From: Phallus indusiatus
Taxonomy: Eukaryota; Basidiomycota; Agaricomycetes; Phallales; Phallaceae
DNA length: 64,000 nucleotides
Assembly: GCA_027605045.1 (NCBI GenBank)
Contig: JAQFWX010000031.1
Location: 186,001 to 250,000 of the forward strand
Direction of reading: 5' to 3'
Shown here: piece by piece, positions 11,198 to 21,308 of the stretch
Layout of the letters: every line of letters begins with the position of its first letter
Position numbering within the stretch: position 1 is the first letter of the stretch
The notes under the pieces: generated by a model
What the model saw: the letters and a program-made list of their open reading frames with translations, nothing else
Told to the model about the DNA's origin: nothing
The model's database searches: none
Position numbers and translations under genes: made by a program

Positions 11198-11846
11198 CAT
11201 TGTTGAGGGCGCGAACGAGGTAAAAGAAGAATCCGAGGATCGTAAAACGACCCTGCACAGGCGCGGGCGACGATATATGCGGTGTCAAACACCAGAAGAA
11301 ACCGAAATCAAACATTAGAATGCCGGAGTCGAGACCTAGAGACTGTCTGGTTGTTCCAACCAGACAGTAGCCTCGTCTAGATTGTACCGGGACGACTAGA
11401 CCATTCGGACTTAGTTTTTTTTTCGTTTACTCAGATTCAATCTTCAGTACAGAAATCCTCTAAATCTGTTCCGTTTATTTCCTTCATTTTTCCTCCATTT
11501 GCTTAATTCTTTGTTTCTCTTTAGTTAGTTTCCCCATTTCGCTATTTTCTTGTAAAACCCGTCGATAAAAAGGGAATTAGAGTTCCGTAAATAACGGAAA
11601 ATTAGTTAGGCCAAAAATGTATTTAAGAACGTCGTTTTCGACGTAGAAAAACAAGTTCTATCCTCCGTTTTACTCAGAAAATCAACCTTAAGTCGCGCTC
11701 TCACTTAAAAACCCAACATTACTTTCAAAATCTACTTTATTTTCTATTCTACCACTATTTCCTCTTCTCTTACACCTATTTACTCTATTCTACTCCTTAT
11801 TCGCACACGCCGGCTCCCTCCTTCCCTGATTACTCCTGACACGCGT
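11198..11846 (+). repeat. Dispersed 650-bp repeat, copy 1 (inverted relative to copy 2 at 45.65-46.31 kb)
   Basis: This stretch matches, as reverse complement, 45650-46310, the right-hand internal part of the CACTG-ended transposon. Shared landmarks are a perfect 12-bp-stem palindrome (ACTGTCTGGTTG, 3-nt loop, its complement), the palindromes TTCCGTAAATAACGGAA and CGTCGTTTTCGACG, and long nearly identical flanks. The terminal inverted repeat and the CAGTGG array of copy 2 are absent here, so this is a truncated copy of the same element. Confidence 0.8.
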
Positions 11847-12285
11847 ACTTCAACATAAATATAATTTGTCAGTATCCGTTGACTTAGAGACTCAGAAGAG
11901 ACGTCTAACAAGAAAAACGGTTCTAAGTTGATGAAATGGCGGATACTTTCCTACCCAACTCAAATTAACTCAAGGATTCCGCTTCCTTCCGTTACATGTA
12001 CAGGCAGTATGACTGAGTCGCACCCACGTTGTTAAAAAAAGATAAAAAAGTAAAACTCCTACAAGTCTTTTACAAGGCCCTCGGCCGGAGGACGCTACAT
12101 TCCCCTTTATTAGTCCTAGTCCCCCCAGCTCCACCGACGCTGTACCTCTACGAATCTTGACAAGACAAATTTGACTCAGGTGTATTCGAATGACTCATAC
12201 AAAATTTCAAGAAAGAATATAAACTGTTCAAAAAAACCGAGCTACTATTATTTCGCTCATTGTTATCCACCTCATCTTAGCATAT
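11847..12285. other. Region without a supported gene
   Basis: No convincing frame. It lies downstream of the small minus-strand gene and may carry its 3' untranslated region. Confidence 0.4.
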
Positions 12286-13088
12286 TTATTCCACCAGCTC
12301 CCAGGTCCACCCAGAGCTTCCGTCCTCCACATCCTTTAACGCTCCATCCGCTTGATTGTATCCGATATTTCTCTTGAAATCCCCAAACAAGAACTGGTGA
12401 GCATTACCCCCAGCGACTAAATCGCCGGAACTGTTGAGATTGACAGACAGATTCGTACGCTCAATCTCAATAGTGATTTGATCGGTGCGAATGAGGACCT
12501 TTCCGGCTGCGGAAGCTTGCACAGCAGTGATACGGAAACGGGTCCGCCCTGTGTGGGAGATGGTGATATTGTTGTATTGATCAGATTGGTTGTAGTACCA
12601 GTAAAGGGTGGGGTCAGCAGTGGAGCGAATGAAGAACCTAGATTCAAAGTATTAGAAAAATTCCCAAAACTCAGATAATGAACACCCGTAGTACCAGTTT
12701 CCACTAATAGCGTTTGCTACATTCAAACTTGGCACAATAGGAAGACCTCGTCCGCTCTTGTCATCAATCAAAGTCATGAAGAATCAACCTTTGAAGTTTG
12801 ACGCAAAACTCTGAGTTCTAGCGTCAACGAAGAAGTTGTACACATTGAGCAAACTCGGAGAGTGCGTGTAGGATTGAGGGTTGTTACGCGTAAACAACGA
12901 AGCAATTGAGGCCGTGTCCGAGATGGCACGCCACCATTCATCGGCAACGCTAGAGTCAGGGAAGGTGAGCACAAAACGCCAGGTGCCATCATCTTCAATC
13001 TGTAGGAAGATATTAGAGGGAATTGTTTCTGAGCGAGATGAAGTTGAACGTGACTGACGCTGCTGCAATATGCTTGGAAGACAGTCAT
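12286..13088 (-). CDS. Small protein of unknown family, three exons, 5' end uncertain
   Basis: Three collinear frames join through two short introns. The first coding block (about 13060-12790) contains SNIFLQIEDDGTWRFVLTF and VADEWWRAI. An intron of roughly 75 nt leads to ANAISGNWYYG, and a second (about 48 nt, GTGTTC...TCTAG) leads to FFIRSTADPTLYWYYNQSD, then HQFLFGDFKRN, ending WTWELVE before a stop at 12286. The product is about 225 residues, rich in aromatic residues and probably beta-rich. The ATG at 13088 is not in frame with the first block, so the start may lie in an unrecognised exon. No signal peptide or membrane segment is visible. I do not recognise the family. Confidence 0.5.
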
Positions 13089-13275
13089 CGTTGGAAGTAT
13101 TTAATTTCAGAGAGGCTCAGTAATTTGCTGGGGAGATTTAGCTTTGGGTCTGACTTTCTGCTGTGAGGTTGTTCATCTTTTATATATTTTTTTCTGAAAG
13201 ATTACGAGACGCGGGTTCCTACGGTCTGTGATCACGTGTAAGTCAGATGTCAAGTTGACAGATCCATAGACTCGT

Positions 13276-13330
13276 TCCCAGTCTCTACTTTCCCACGCTT
13301 AGGGAGAGCCCTAAGGCGTTTCGTCCCATC
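13276..13330 (+). repeat. Mini-repeat, copy 1
   Basis: Starts CCCAGTCTCTACTTTCCCAC and matches the reverse complement of 13917-13973 with some changes. Confidence 0.55.
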
Positions 13331-13916
13331 AAACTACAAAACACTTCCTCCAAGCCTTTTCAACATGATTAAGATACATCAAACTGGTTTTTCAGCTTAT
13401 TTATGACTTGAAAAAGCGTCATATTACTTATAACTCACTTATTAATATCCTCAATATAAACTTGATATAAACCCGGCAGGCTGACCTACAGTGCAGCTCA
13501 AGTGCAGTTGCCTGACATATTTATTGTCTTGCCTGTCTTGTTTTATATAATATCTTAAATTAGGAGCAAACGACGAGCAAAGCCTTCACAATCCGGAGAT
13601 TGACTCAAACGGATAGTTTTATTGTATGAGAGGCGGTAGTTCGCGTAGGCTTACATAAGACGCAATAATGAATTAGTCAGCTACTGCTCTCGAGTCTCAA
13701 GCAAATCTCCATTGCTGTAGGAGAAGATTGGAGGATAAATATTATATTAGTATGCAATTTTAACGTATATATAAGCTACTGAACAGAAAAAATTGATGTA
13801 AAATTCATAATATATGGAGTCAATATGAGGTACTTCAAGCTCATGAGGCTGAATTTTTCTAAGTCCCCGAAACTTAGGCGCCGGCGGCTGCACTCTCTCA
13901 AGACGCGAGATTTTTT

Positions 13917-13973
13917 CCCAGTCCCTACGGACGAAGGCTTGGGCCTCCCTAGCCGTGGGAAAGTAGGGACTGG
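13917..13973 (-). repeat. Palindromic mini-repeat, copy 2
   Basis: The ends CCCAGTCCCTAC and GTAGGGACTGGG are perfect inverted repeats around a 33-nt centre. It is inverted relative to copy 1. The GGTTCGAGTCT that follows resembles a Pol III B box, but no good A box was seen. Confidence 0.6.
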
Positions 13974-14667
13974 GTTCGAGTCTAACAAATCCAGGATATT
14001 AAATTGGCGCACTTTGTTTAAGAATATACACAATGAGTTGAAAGGGAATTCTGACAATGTGAAGATAAATTCACCTTTGTATTGAGAGGAAATCGGAGGA
14101 GATAAAAATGCGCTCTTCTGTATATACTTAGCTTGACATATGTTGAGGCAGGCTAAATCTGCCGTCGGGCCATCATTGTTCCGGCAGTGACTTCACAAAA
14201 TAAAATAACCGTGTCATAGGTTCGCACAAATCGGGTTCAGAAATGCCAAATTTTTGACAAAACAGCGACTTTGCAATGGGAATAACATGAAGGACATGAA
14301 AGAGGTGACGCAGACTTGAATCAGCATGCTGTGCAAAATTAAGGAACGTTCCCTCAAGAAACGGAATCCATAAGGCACAAAATGTTATTTTAAATTATAG
14401 GTGATGGACTGACTTCACATAACTTTGCCTTTCGTAATTCCTTCGATGTCAATGGCAACCGAACAAGCCTTAGTACAAGGCAGAACTCGCAAGATGAACA
14501 TAATAACTTCGTTTGAGATATTTTTGAGCATTGCCTTCACATCAGCCGTTCTTCGCGGACGAGATTAATTGAATTTCAACTGTAAATTTACCTAAGTATT
14601 GAGATACGTTCCCATATACTTACATTCAACAGGCGTCCATTGGACGAGAACATGAAACGTTCGAAGA

Positions 14668-15866
14668 TCAATCGTCGAATAAAGGCTGAAATGACTAACA
14701 ACAAACGAGGAATCAGTGATGTTGGTGAGAAAACCAAAAACAGCACTGCTGTCAACCGATTACCCACCTTATAGCGACCAGAATCGGCTGTTGAAGGTTG
14801 CGTTGCCGGAAAACTTTCGACAGCCTCTTCCATGTGGTCGTCCTCTTCCGGGTCCGTACCACCAACATTTTGACCATGTCGTTGACCTACAGTCATGATC
14901 CCAACTTTCGTGCTCATACCAACTTCGGTACCCTCGGCATCCATCATAGCCTCAAAGTCTTCGTACGCAAGGTAATCCACCCTCGAAGCACCATAATTAA
15001 ATATCTCATGATCTGATCCCTTTGAAGCCCCTGAAAGGAATAGTAATGCATTTCGGGAGATAGATTATGCCTATAGATCGACGGAGCCTTGTCGTATATC
15101 GCTTTCATTCGAGTTGGGACTCGGTTCTTTGTAGACACTGGACGATCTTAGGACAGAGGATCCTTCTCGGGTGTTGTTAGCGGAAGAAAGTGGACGAGAA
15201 GGACCGACAACTGGATCTGGCCGTCTTTTGTGTGCCCGTGAAGAACTGCCATCTTCTGAATGTTCCATCTCAGCGTCTCCCACATCGGTTTGTTCAGCCA
15301 TGCGCTGGCGCTTTTTAAGGTTGTTGTGACTGCTAGGGATATTGTCATAGGTGTTATTGGTTGTCGAGATGATAAAAAGAAATTCGTAGTCTGTAGCATC
15401 TGATTCAAGCTCTATGAAAACAGGTTCCGTAGGCTCCGTGAACCGTATGATCGGTACTGTCGAGAGCGCTTCGGCGAGAGCTATTGTAGCCTGCAACGTG
15501 ATGCTACTCAGCACAAGACAGACAAAAAGCACTAAGACGACTTGCATTGAACTCTTTCAAATGAAAACCAATGCCAGAAGGAGGATCGCGAATTTGGTAC
15601 ATGTCAAACTCATCTGCGTTGATAGAGATCTCCGTCGACAGATGCTGACTCTTGCCACGTAGTAATAATATACGGTGAACTATCATAAACGAAGTCCAGC
15701 CCAATGCTCTCACCTTTCCCATCAGTTGTAGACTGATGAGTTTTGACTTTTACGTCATTGAGACCAAATGTCCAAAGTAGCTGAGGATCGTGTTTCGGGT
15801 TTTTCATATGAGAAAAGTGCTCCAGGACATCTTTGAGAGCCCGAGGACCAATAATAACACGCGATT
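14668..15866 (-). pseudogene. rad9: Rad9-like DNA-damage checkpoint clamp subunit, 5' half missing
   Basis: Rad9 is one of three PCNA-like subunits of the 9-1-1 clamp. The exon blocks read SRVIIGPRALKDVLEHF, KHDPQLLWTFGLNDVKV, then LSTEISINADEFDMYQI, GIGFHLKEFN and ATIALAEALS, IIRFTEPTEPVFIELE. These are the second PCNA-like half of Rad9. A charged tail follows with AYEDFEAMMDAEG and ATQPSTADSGRYKPLFDD, the usual C-terminal end. One intron (15491-15545) has a GCAAGT donor. The first ~130 residues are missing. Only a possible remnant (HFEKYFMQ, near 16040-16070) lies upstream before the F-box promoter. One junction near 15060 could not be joined with a standard donor. It is most simply a truncated second copy; a complete rad9 is expected elsewhere. 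Confidence 0.75.
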
Positions 15867-16244
15867 CTGAAGGTATGGATGTGAAGCGCGGGGACGGGAT
15901 CCATTAAACATGAAGAATTAAATAATGGATGGGTATTATACAGAAGGTAGAAATCTCTCAACGGTTACAAACACGCGAATCACATTCGCTAAGCCGGGAT
16001 TTTCTTTTCTTCCGGTAGGGCGTTGACCTGCATAAAATATTTCTCGAAGTGGCTTTCATGTAATTTTGAACGTTGATGATACTGGCCGTTCTACGCGCTG
16101 AAAGAAAAAAACGCATTATGGGTGGGCCAGGGTGGCCATTGTGGTGGTGGTGTCACAGGTGTCACGATTGGCGTTGCGCGCGCCAATTATCTGAGTCACT
16201 TCTGAGTCCGTCTTTGACTCAACTTGACTAGTCAGCGCGAGATC

Positions 16245-17972
16245 ATGCTTGATCGCGTTCCCTACGATATCTTTAGAAAGATAATTCGGTTCTCCTATGC
16301 ACGTTCATCTTTTCACTTTTTCTCCACCTTTAACGAGATAAACCCACCTCCGACCAGGGCGACACATGTTTGTCGTTCTTGGAGGACTGCACTTCTTTCT
16401 GATCCAACCATGTGGACTTATATCGAGATTACCGATGGAATGCGCCATATGAGTCTAGATGAGCTCTACGAAAAGCTTGCTCGGTCGGAGTCTGCTCCTT
16501 TGCATGTGGTTATCACTTCGGGCTGGTTTTGGCTCGACTCGTTAGTTGTTGTTGGCCTATACAGAACACTCGCTGTCATTTCCCAGGAAATGTACAGATG
16601 CCGACGACTCCAAGTATTCATTCAACCGCAGCTGGCATCCCTTGTCTCTTCCTGCCTCGACGCGCCCGTTCCCTTACTAGAAGAGTTCTGTTTCAACGTT
16701 ACGAAGGATGAAGCAAATTACAGGCGGAAGGATATATTACGAGGAGTACACGATTTGTTATTTGATGGAATTGCACCACATCTCAAACACGTATCTCTTC
16801 AAATATCATCCGAAATCATGGACATTGTTCAATTGACCATGTTTCAAAATTTGACAACTCTTCAGCTTTATATGAATCCTGGCTCGGAGAGTGTCGTCGA
16901 CGGTGACATGCTGCTGAACATTATTCAATTATCACCTTGTCTCCGTGTATTGGACATTTCCTGGCAATCCATGGATTCAAAGATTGGCTTCGTGATGCCT
17001 TCCAGCCGCCGGATTTCATTGCCATATCTGCAACATCTAACGCTTTGCGGGTGTCAAATCGACTTTGTGGATCTTGTTCTAGGACATCTTGATCTTCCGA
17101 CGGAGAATCTCGAGTTCACCATTCAATATACTTATTATCGTTACGAATTTTCAAATTCAACATTTTTATCACACTTTTTTTTAACCCACCGACCTCTCAC
17201 ATATATATCACTCTTTATACCTTGTGTAACTGGACTATACACCTATCTTCGCGAGAGTATCAATCAGGCTCCCTGCACCGGTTCGTCAGTCTTAACCGAG
17301 TTTCGCGGTAGTTCCTTGGATGATGATTTTCCTATGTCCTTTCGGACGTTCAACTTATCCTACATCACGCACATGCGATTGCAGCTGCCATATTTTTTGT
17401 TAAAACCAGAAACGCTTAGAAACCTTTTCGTCTCAATGCCAAATTTACAACATTTGTTCGTCGAGCATGCGAGTTATAAGGGTTATTACGAGGATCCTCT
17501 TAATCCGATACCGAGATCGTCCTTGACGGCACTGATTCCGCCTTCGGAGCCGCTGAAGCATTCCGGTTCTATAGTCGATTCAGAGGAGGAAGAAAACTTG
17601 GGATCGAACACAGTTCTCGATGATTCAACGCGCATTGAGACGTACCACTGGCAGGGACAGCCGATTCCTTGTCCATCTTTGCGCAGATTCGTCTCAATTT
17701 TTCCACAATATCCTTCATCGGTGATATTTGAAGAAACACATCTACGTGAACTCGTTCGGTGCTCTAATATTCGAGAAGAGGCTGGACATCCATTAGAAAT
17801 CATAGTCAGTTGTTATCGTAAGGGTCTCACATTCGAGTTGGATAGCATGGTCGATTGGCTTGGAGACTATGATGAACTCGATCATTCTCCTGTTGATATT
17901 GTGTTTGTTGTCGATGATGATGTTGATGAATTTGTCGGTAAGGTATGTAATGTTGATACGGATGTATTGTAG
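16245..17972 (+). CDS. F-box protein with leucine-rich C-terminal region
   Basis: 575 residues in one exon. The F-box is formed by MLDRVPYDIFRKIIRFSY and THVCRSWRTALLSDPTMWT. The frame is open seven codons further upstream only through a TTG. The leucine-rich central part keeps the DGDMLLNIIQLSPCLRVLDIS landmark seen in the paralogues, and IPCPSLRRF corresponds to FPCPSLQ. The C-terminus has an added acidic extension (DIVFVVDDDVDEF) that the others lack. It lies 8.5 kb from the main F-box cluster, behind the truncated Rad9 gene, which suggests that a duplication carrying this gene displaced the Rad9 5' half. Confidence 0.85.
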   Translation: MLDRVPYDIFRKIIRFSYARSSFHFFSTFNEINPPPTRATHVCRSWRTALLSDPTMWTYIEITDGMRHMSLDELYEKLARSESAPLHVVITSGWFWLDSLVVVGLYRTLAVISQEMYRCRRLQVFIQPQLASLVSSCLDAPVPLLEEFCFNVTKDEANYRRKDILRGVHDLLFDGIAPHLKHVSLQISSEIMDIVQLTMFQNLTTLQLYMNPGSESVVDGDMLLNIIQLSPCLRVLDISWQSMDSKIGFVMPSSRRISLPYLQHLTLCGCQIDFVDLVLGHLDLPTENLEFTIQYTYYRYEFSNSTFLSHFFLTHRPLTYISLFIPCVTGLYTYLRESINQAPCTGSSVLTEFRGSSLDDDFPMSFRTFNLSYITHMRLQLPYFLLKPETLRNLFVSMPNLQHLFVEHASYKGYYEDPLNPIPRSSLTALIPPSEPLKHSGSIVDSEEEENLGSNTVLDDSTRIETYHWQGQPIPCPSLRRFVSIFPQYPSSVIFEETHLRELVRCSNIREEAGHPLEIIVSCYRKGLTFELDSMVDWLGDYDELDHSPVDIVFVVDDDVDEFVGKVCNVDTDVL

Positions 17973-18245
17973 ATATTGTAGATAATGCGATTACTATCTT
18001 GATGACATGTGCTCATTCCACTTCTTACGACATTGTACCAGACGTTATCGCCAATTTTGGCCTCGTGTCATCACAACCTATTGACATTATTTTCAAACAA
18101 ATTACGGAGATTTAAATTTTTAATGCGAGAAATGATCATTCATTCATTCATTACAATATTCAAATACAACATGAATAAAAAAACTATATCTAACGTGAGA
18201 ATATAATTGATAAATAATGAACTTCTGGATTGACATCTGCCACTT

Positions 18246-20007
18246 TCAATCGGCTTCACCACCGGAAAAACCTGTATCTTCCTCAACTGTACTATTACTA
18301 TCACCCCCGGGTGTGATCGCACCATTGGTATGAAATGCGCGCTCCAAAGCCTGTTCTAGATCAGCTATCAAATCCTCGACTTCTTCAACGCCAACGCTAA
18401 GTCGCACGAGACCATCGTCTATCCCAAGTGCGGCGCGTTCTGCATCGGGGATTCCGGCGTGCGTCATGCGCGCTGGTAATTCAGAAAGACTTTCGACACC
18501 GCCTAGGCTTTCCGCTAATGTGAAGAGACGGAGTGAGGTGAGGAATCTCTCGGGGACTGATGAGGGTGATGAGGAAGAGGAAATTTGGGACAGGTCGAGC
18601 CGAATTGAGATCATGCCACCAAAGGGGACATCGCCTCTTCCTTGTTCGTCTTGTTTGAACCCTTGCGATTTAATCCATTTGGATGCCCATGATCCGTTCG
18701 AGATGGACCATGCGATCGGATTGGCAGGGTGCTCTTTAAGACCTGGGTAGACTACGTCTTTAACGTACGGACTTTGCTTTAAATAGCGTGCCAGTGTAAG
18801 AGCGTTAAGACCATGTTGTTTCATGCGGAGAGCGAGTGTTTTGGCACCCCTCTGGGCGAGCCAGGAATCGAATGCGCTTGGGATGGCGCCGTGGGCGTTT
18901 TGCAGGAAAGCGAGTTTTTCGGGAAGGGTTTCTAGGAGCGGGTGGTGCTGTGGTGAGTTTGGGGAAACGGGTTGACGTGTTCGGACGACGAGAGCGCCCA
19001 TTACGACGTCGCTATGGCCGTTTATGTATTTGGTGACCGAATGAAGAATTATGTCTGCGTTGATGGGAGAATTAAGGGGTGAAATGTAGAAAGGCGATAA
19101 GAAAGTGCCATCTATTAGAATTAATGGTCTTGTTGAGAATGAAAATTTGGACTCTGTTGTGTTTGTGCTGGGATGAGAGTGGATGAGAGATGAAATGTGA
19201 GGAATATTGGCGAGACGGAGAGTTGGATTTGTTGGACTTTCTATCCATATCAACTGTAATAGTAAGGTAAGCTATGTTGTACTAGTAGGTTGACAAATGA
19301 GATAACGACATGCCTTCGTGTTTGATCTAATAGCGCTGAGAATGTTGTCGTCCGTTGCATTCTCAAAGTCTATAAAGGTGGTGGAAAGGTTGGTCAGGCC
19401 CTTGGCGACACGTTCAAGGTATCTATATGTTCCCCCGTAGACATCATTGATGCAGAGTACGTGAGAATCAGGTCCAAGTGCTTGAAGAACTGTGGCGGTT
19501 GCCGCGCTGCCGGAGGCAAAGGCAAAACCTCGTGTCTTCGTCATGATATCGGACGACGATGATGTGGCGTCTTCTGGGTCTGTGCCGGGTGTTAATGATG
19601 GTTATGGTGAATACTATGATCATATTGTATAACTCACCTCTACTTGTGCCAGGTTGTGGTCCATCCTCAAGAGAAGCTATCATACGCTCAAAGGCATGAC
19701 GATTTGGATTCTGCGAGCGAGAATATTCGTATCCTTTGTGGATTCCTACTCCATCTTGCTTGTAGGTCGTGCTGAGGCTAATAGCGGGTATGACTGAATT
19801 GGAGTCAGATGACGGTTCTGAACCGATATGGATAGCGCGTGTGCTAAAACCGTCGTCAAAGTGTGAATGCGAAGTCGAGGATGTTTTGCCACGCGAGGAT
19901 TCGTTGCCGCTGAACGAGCCATTGGCGGTGTGCCTGACTGGCTCGGTGATGCCGTTGGTGGCGTTCTCGGTCGTGTGAATGTTGTTGTTGACGATATGGG
20001 ACGACAT
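18246..20007 (-). CDS. Cystathionine gamma-lyase-type PLP enzyme
   Basis: Exons 20007-19638, 19579-19314 and 19253-18246 encode 547 residues. Landmarks of the Cys/Met-metabolism PLP family appear in order: STRAIHIGSEP, YEYSRSQNPNR, FASGSAATATVLQAL, NDVYGGTYRYLE, WIESPTNPTL and SVTKYINGHSDVVMG, whose lysine forms the Schiff base with PLP. They end with LAESLGGVESL and LSVGVEEVEDLI. The enzyme cleaves cystathionine to cysteine, 2-oxobutyrate and ammonia in transsulfuration. The first ~50 residues are a low-complexity leader, longer than usual. The usual DNT before FLSP is DGT here. Intron 2 (19313-19254) has a GCATGT donor; a GT donor one codon on would break the frame. A cystathionine gamma-synthase role cannot be excluded. 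Confidence 0.88.
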
Positions 20008-21308
20008 TTAGGAAGTGTAGGGTGAAAATGGGGAACAAGAGATAAAGTTCCCGGAGCTTGTTGGCGAGCTTTTTATGCGGAAGATTTTCCAAGGATTGAG
20101 CCTGAGCACGTCATTTTGAAGGGCAAATGAGTAAGCCAGTCCGAGCTGACAAAGCACCGGAGGAAAAGGGATGACTCAGCCAAAACAAAGCCGCCTGGCT
20201 GAGTCATCTTCTAAGGTTAAGATTATACTCCCCATACCTTTGCGTCTTTCTTCCATCCTTTCATTTTCTTTCACTCATCGGAACTGTCTGGTCAACGATG
20301 TTCAAAAAGATCATATTAAATGTCGTGTTATCCGCTTGCGATAGGTATTTCTCTATCTCAACGAGCTTCAACCTGTCATTGCGGCTTACTTGGCCCTTGG
20401 TATTATTTTATTTGGCAGATATGTAATTATCTGTCCTCCAAGGACACTTTTCTCTTTTTATTATTGAGCCATCTCTGATCCAAATTTTTGAGCCACGATT
20501 CTCACATCCGTGCACGCCCATTGAAATTGAATACAAGAATCATTTTCATCTGGTCCCTCCGCTCAAGATGAGTGCGTTCCCACTCCGTCTATCTCAACTA
20601 TCAATCAATAAATTCAAACCATCTGATAGGCTAGCGTCCTCTTCATCATCTCTCTCAATGCGCCAGTCAGAGACGGGCGGTAAATCTTACGCTCACATGT
20701 GCCTCGGAGTTACAAGATAAATCATAACTGTCAACGCTCCTGTCAAATCTGGACGTAAAAAAGTAAACGAATCTAAGAAGTAGGGCCCCACTACACACAG
20801 TCTTCCATAAATTTGGTGAAGACGTTCTTGACTGTTCTTGTTCAGGTATTTTTATTGGTCTTCCTTATTTTTACTTCATTAAATGCAACGTGCATGTGTA
20901 CCAGCGTCTGAGCTCACAGTATAAATACTCAATCCTGCCGCACGTCTCCGATATTACATTTGGAATGTCTTCGGATATTCGCTATAAATGAGCGATGGTG
21001 ATGTTGCGATATTGCATATTCATATCGCATCAAATGGACCCACTTCTATTTTGATGAATGAATTACAATCAGCCTCATACTGCCTATTTTGTCATTCACA
21101 CTTCAAACGATAAAGGCTGTCTTTCAATTCGACCCGCTTACATCTCAATTGGTTTGCCTTGGTCCACACGTGCTGTAAGCCTAAAAAAAACTTCGCGAAT
21201 TCGAATGATTAAGGGACCTTGAAATGATTCTGCCTTTGGATTTCTGTCCTTTTGTTTCTCGTCTTCCTTCGACACCAAGCCTCAAAGCCTCGGCTTGACT
21301 TAATCCCA
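20008..21308. other. 1.3-kb divergent intergenic region
   Basis: Lies between the divergent cystathionine lyase and the F-box gene, so it carries both promoters. No specific sites or other genes recognised. Confidence 0.5.

Larger units (their letters stand above)
13089..14667. other. 1.6-kb region without a supported gene
   Basis: Holds two related palindromic mini-repeats (listed separately). Frames across 13776-14085 are open on both strands only because they cross one of these palindromes. Confidence 0.5.

Noticed and set aside
13960..13990. GGTTCGAGTCT, a possible tRNA B box
   Set aside because: No A box at proper distance and no cloverleaf.
13776..14085. Open frames on both strands
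   Set aside because: They cross a palindromic mini-repeat, which creates mirrored frames; no family or codon signal.
15071..15547. Open frame with an apparent signal peptide (MQVVLVLFVCLVLSS)
   Set aside because: The hydrophobic start is translated intron of the Rad9 remnant; the real exon begins at 15490.
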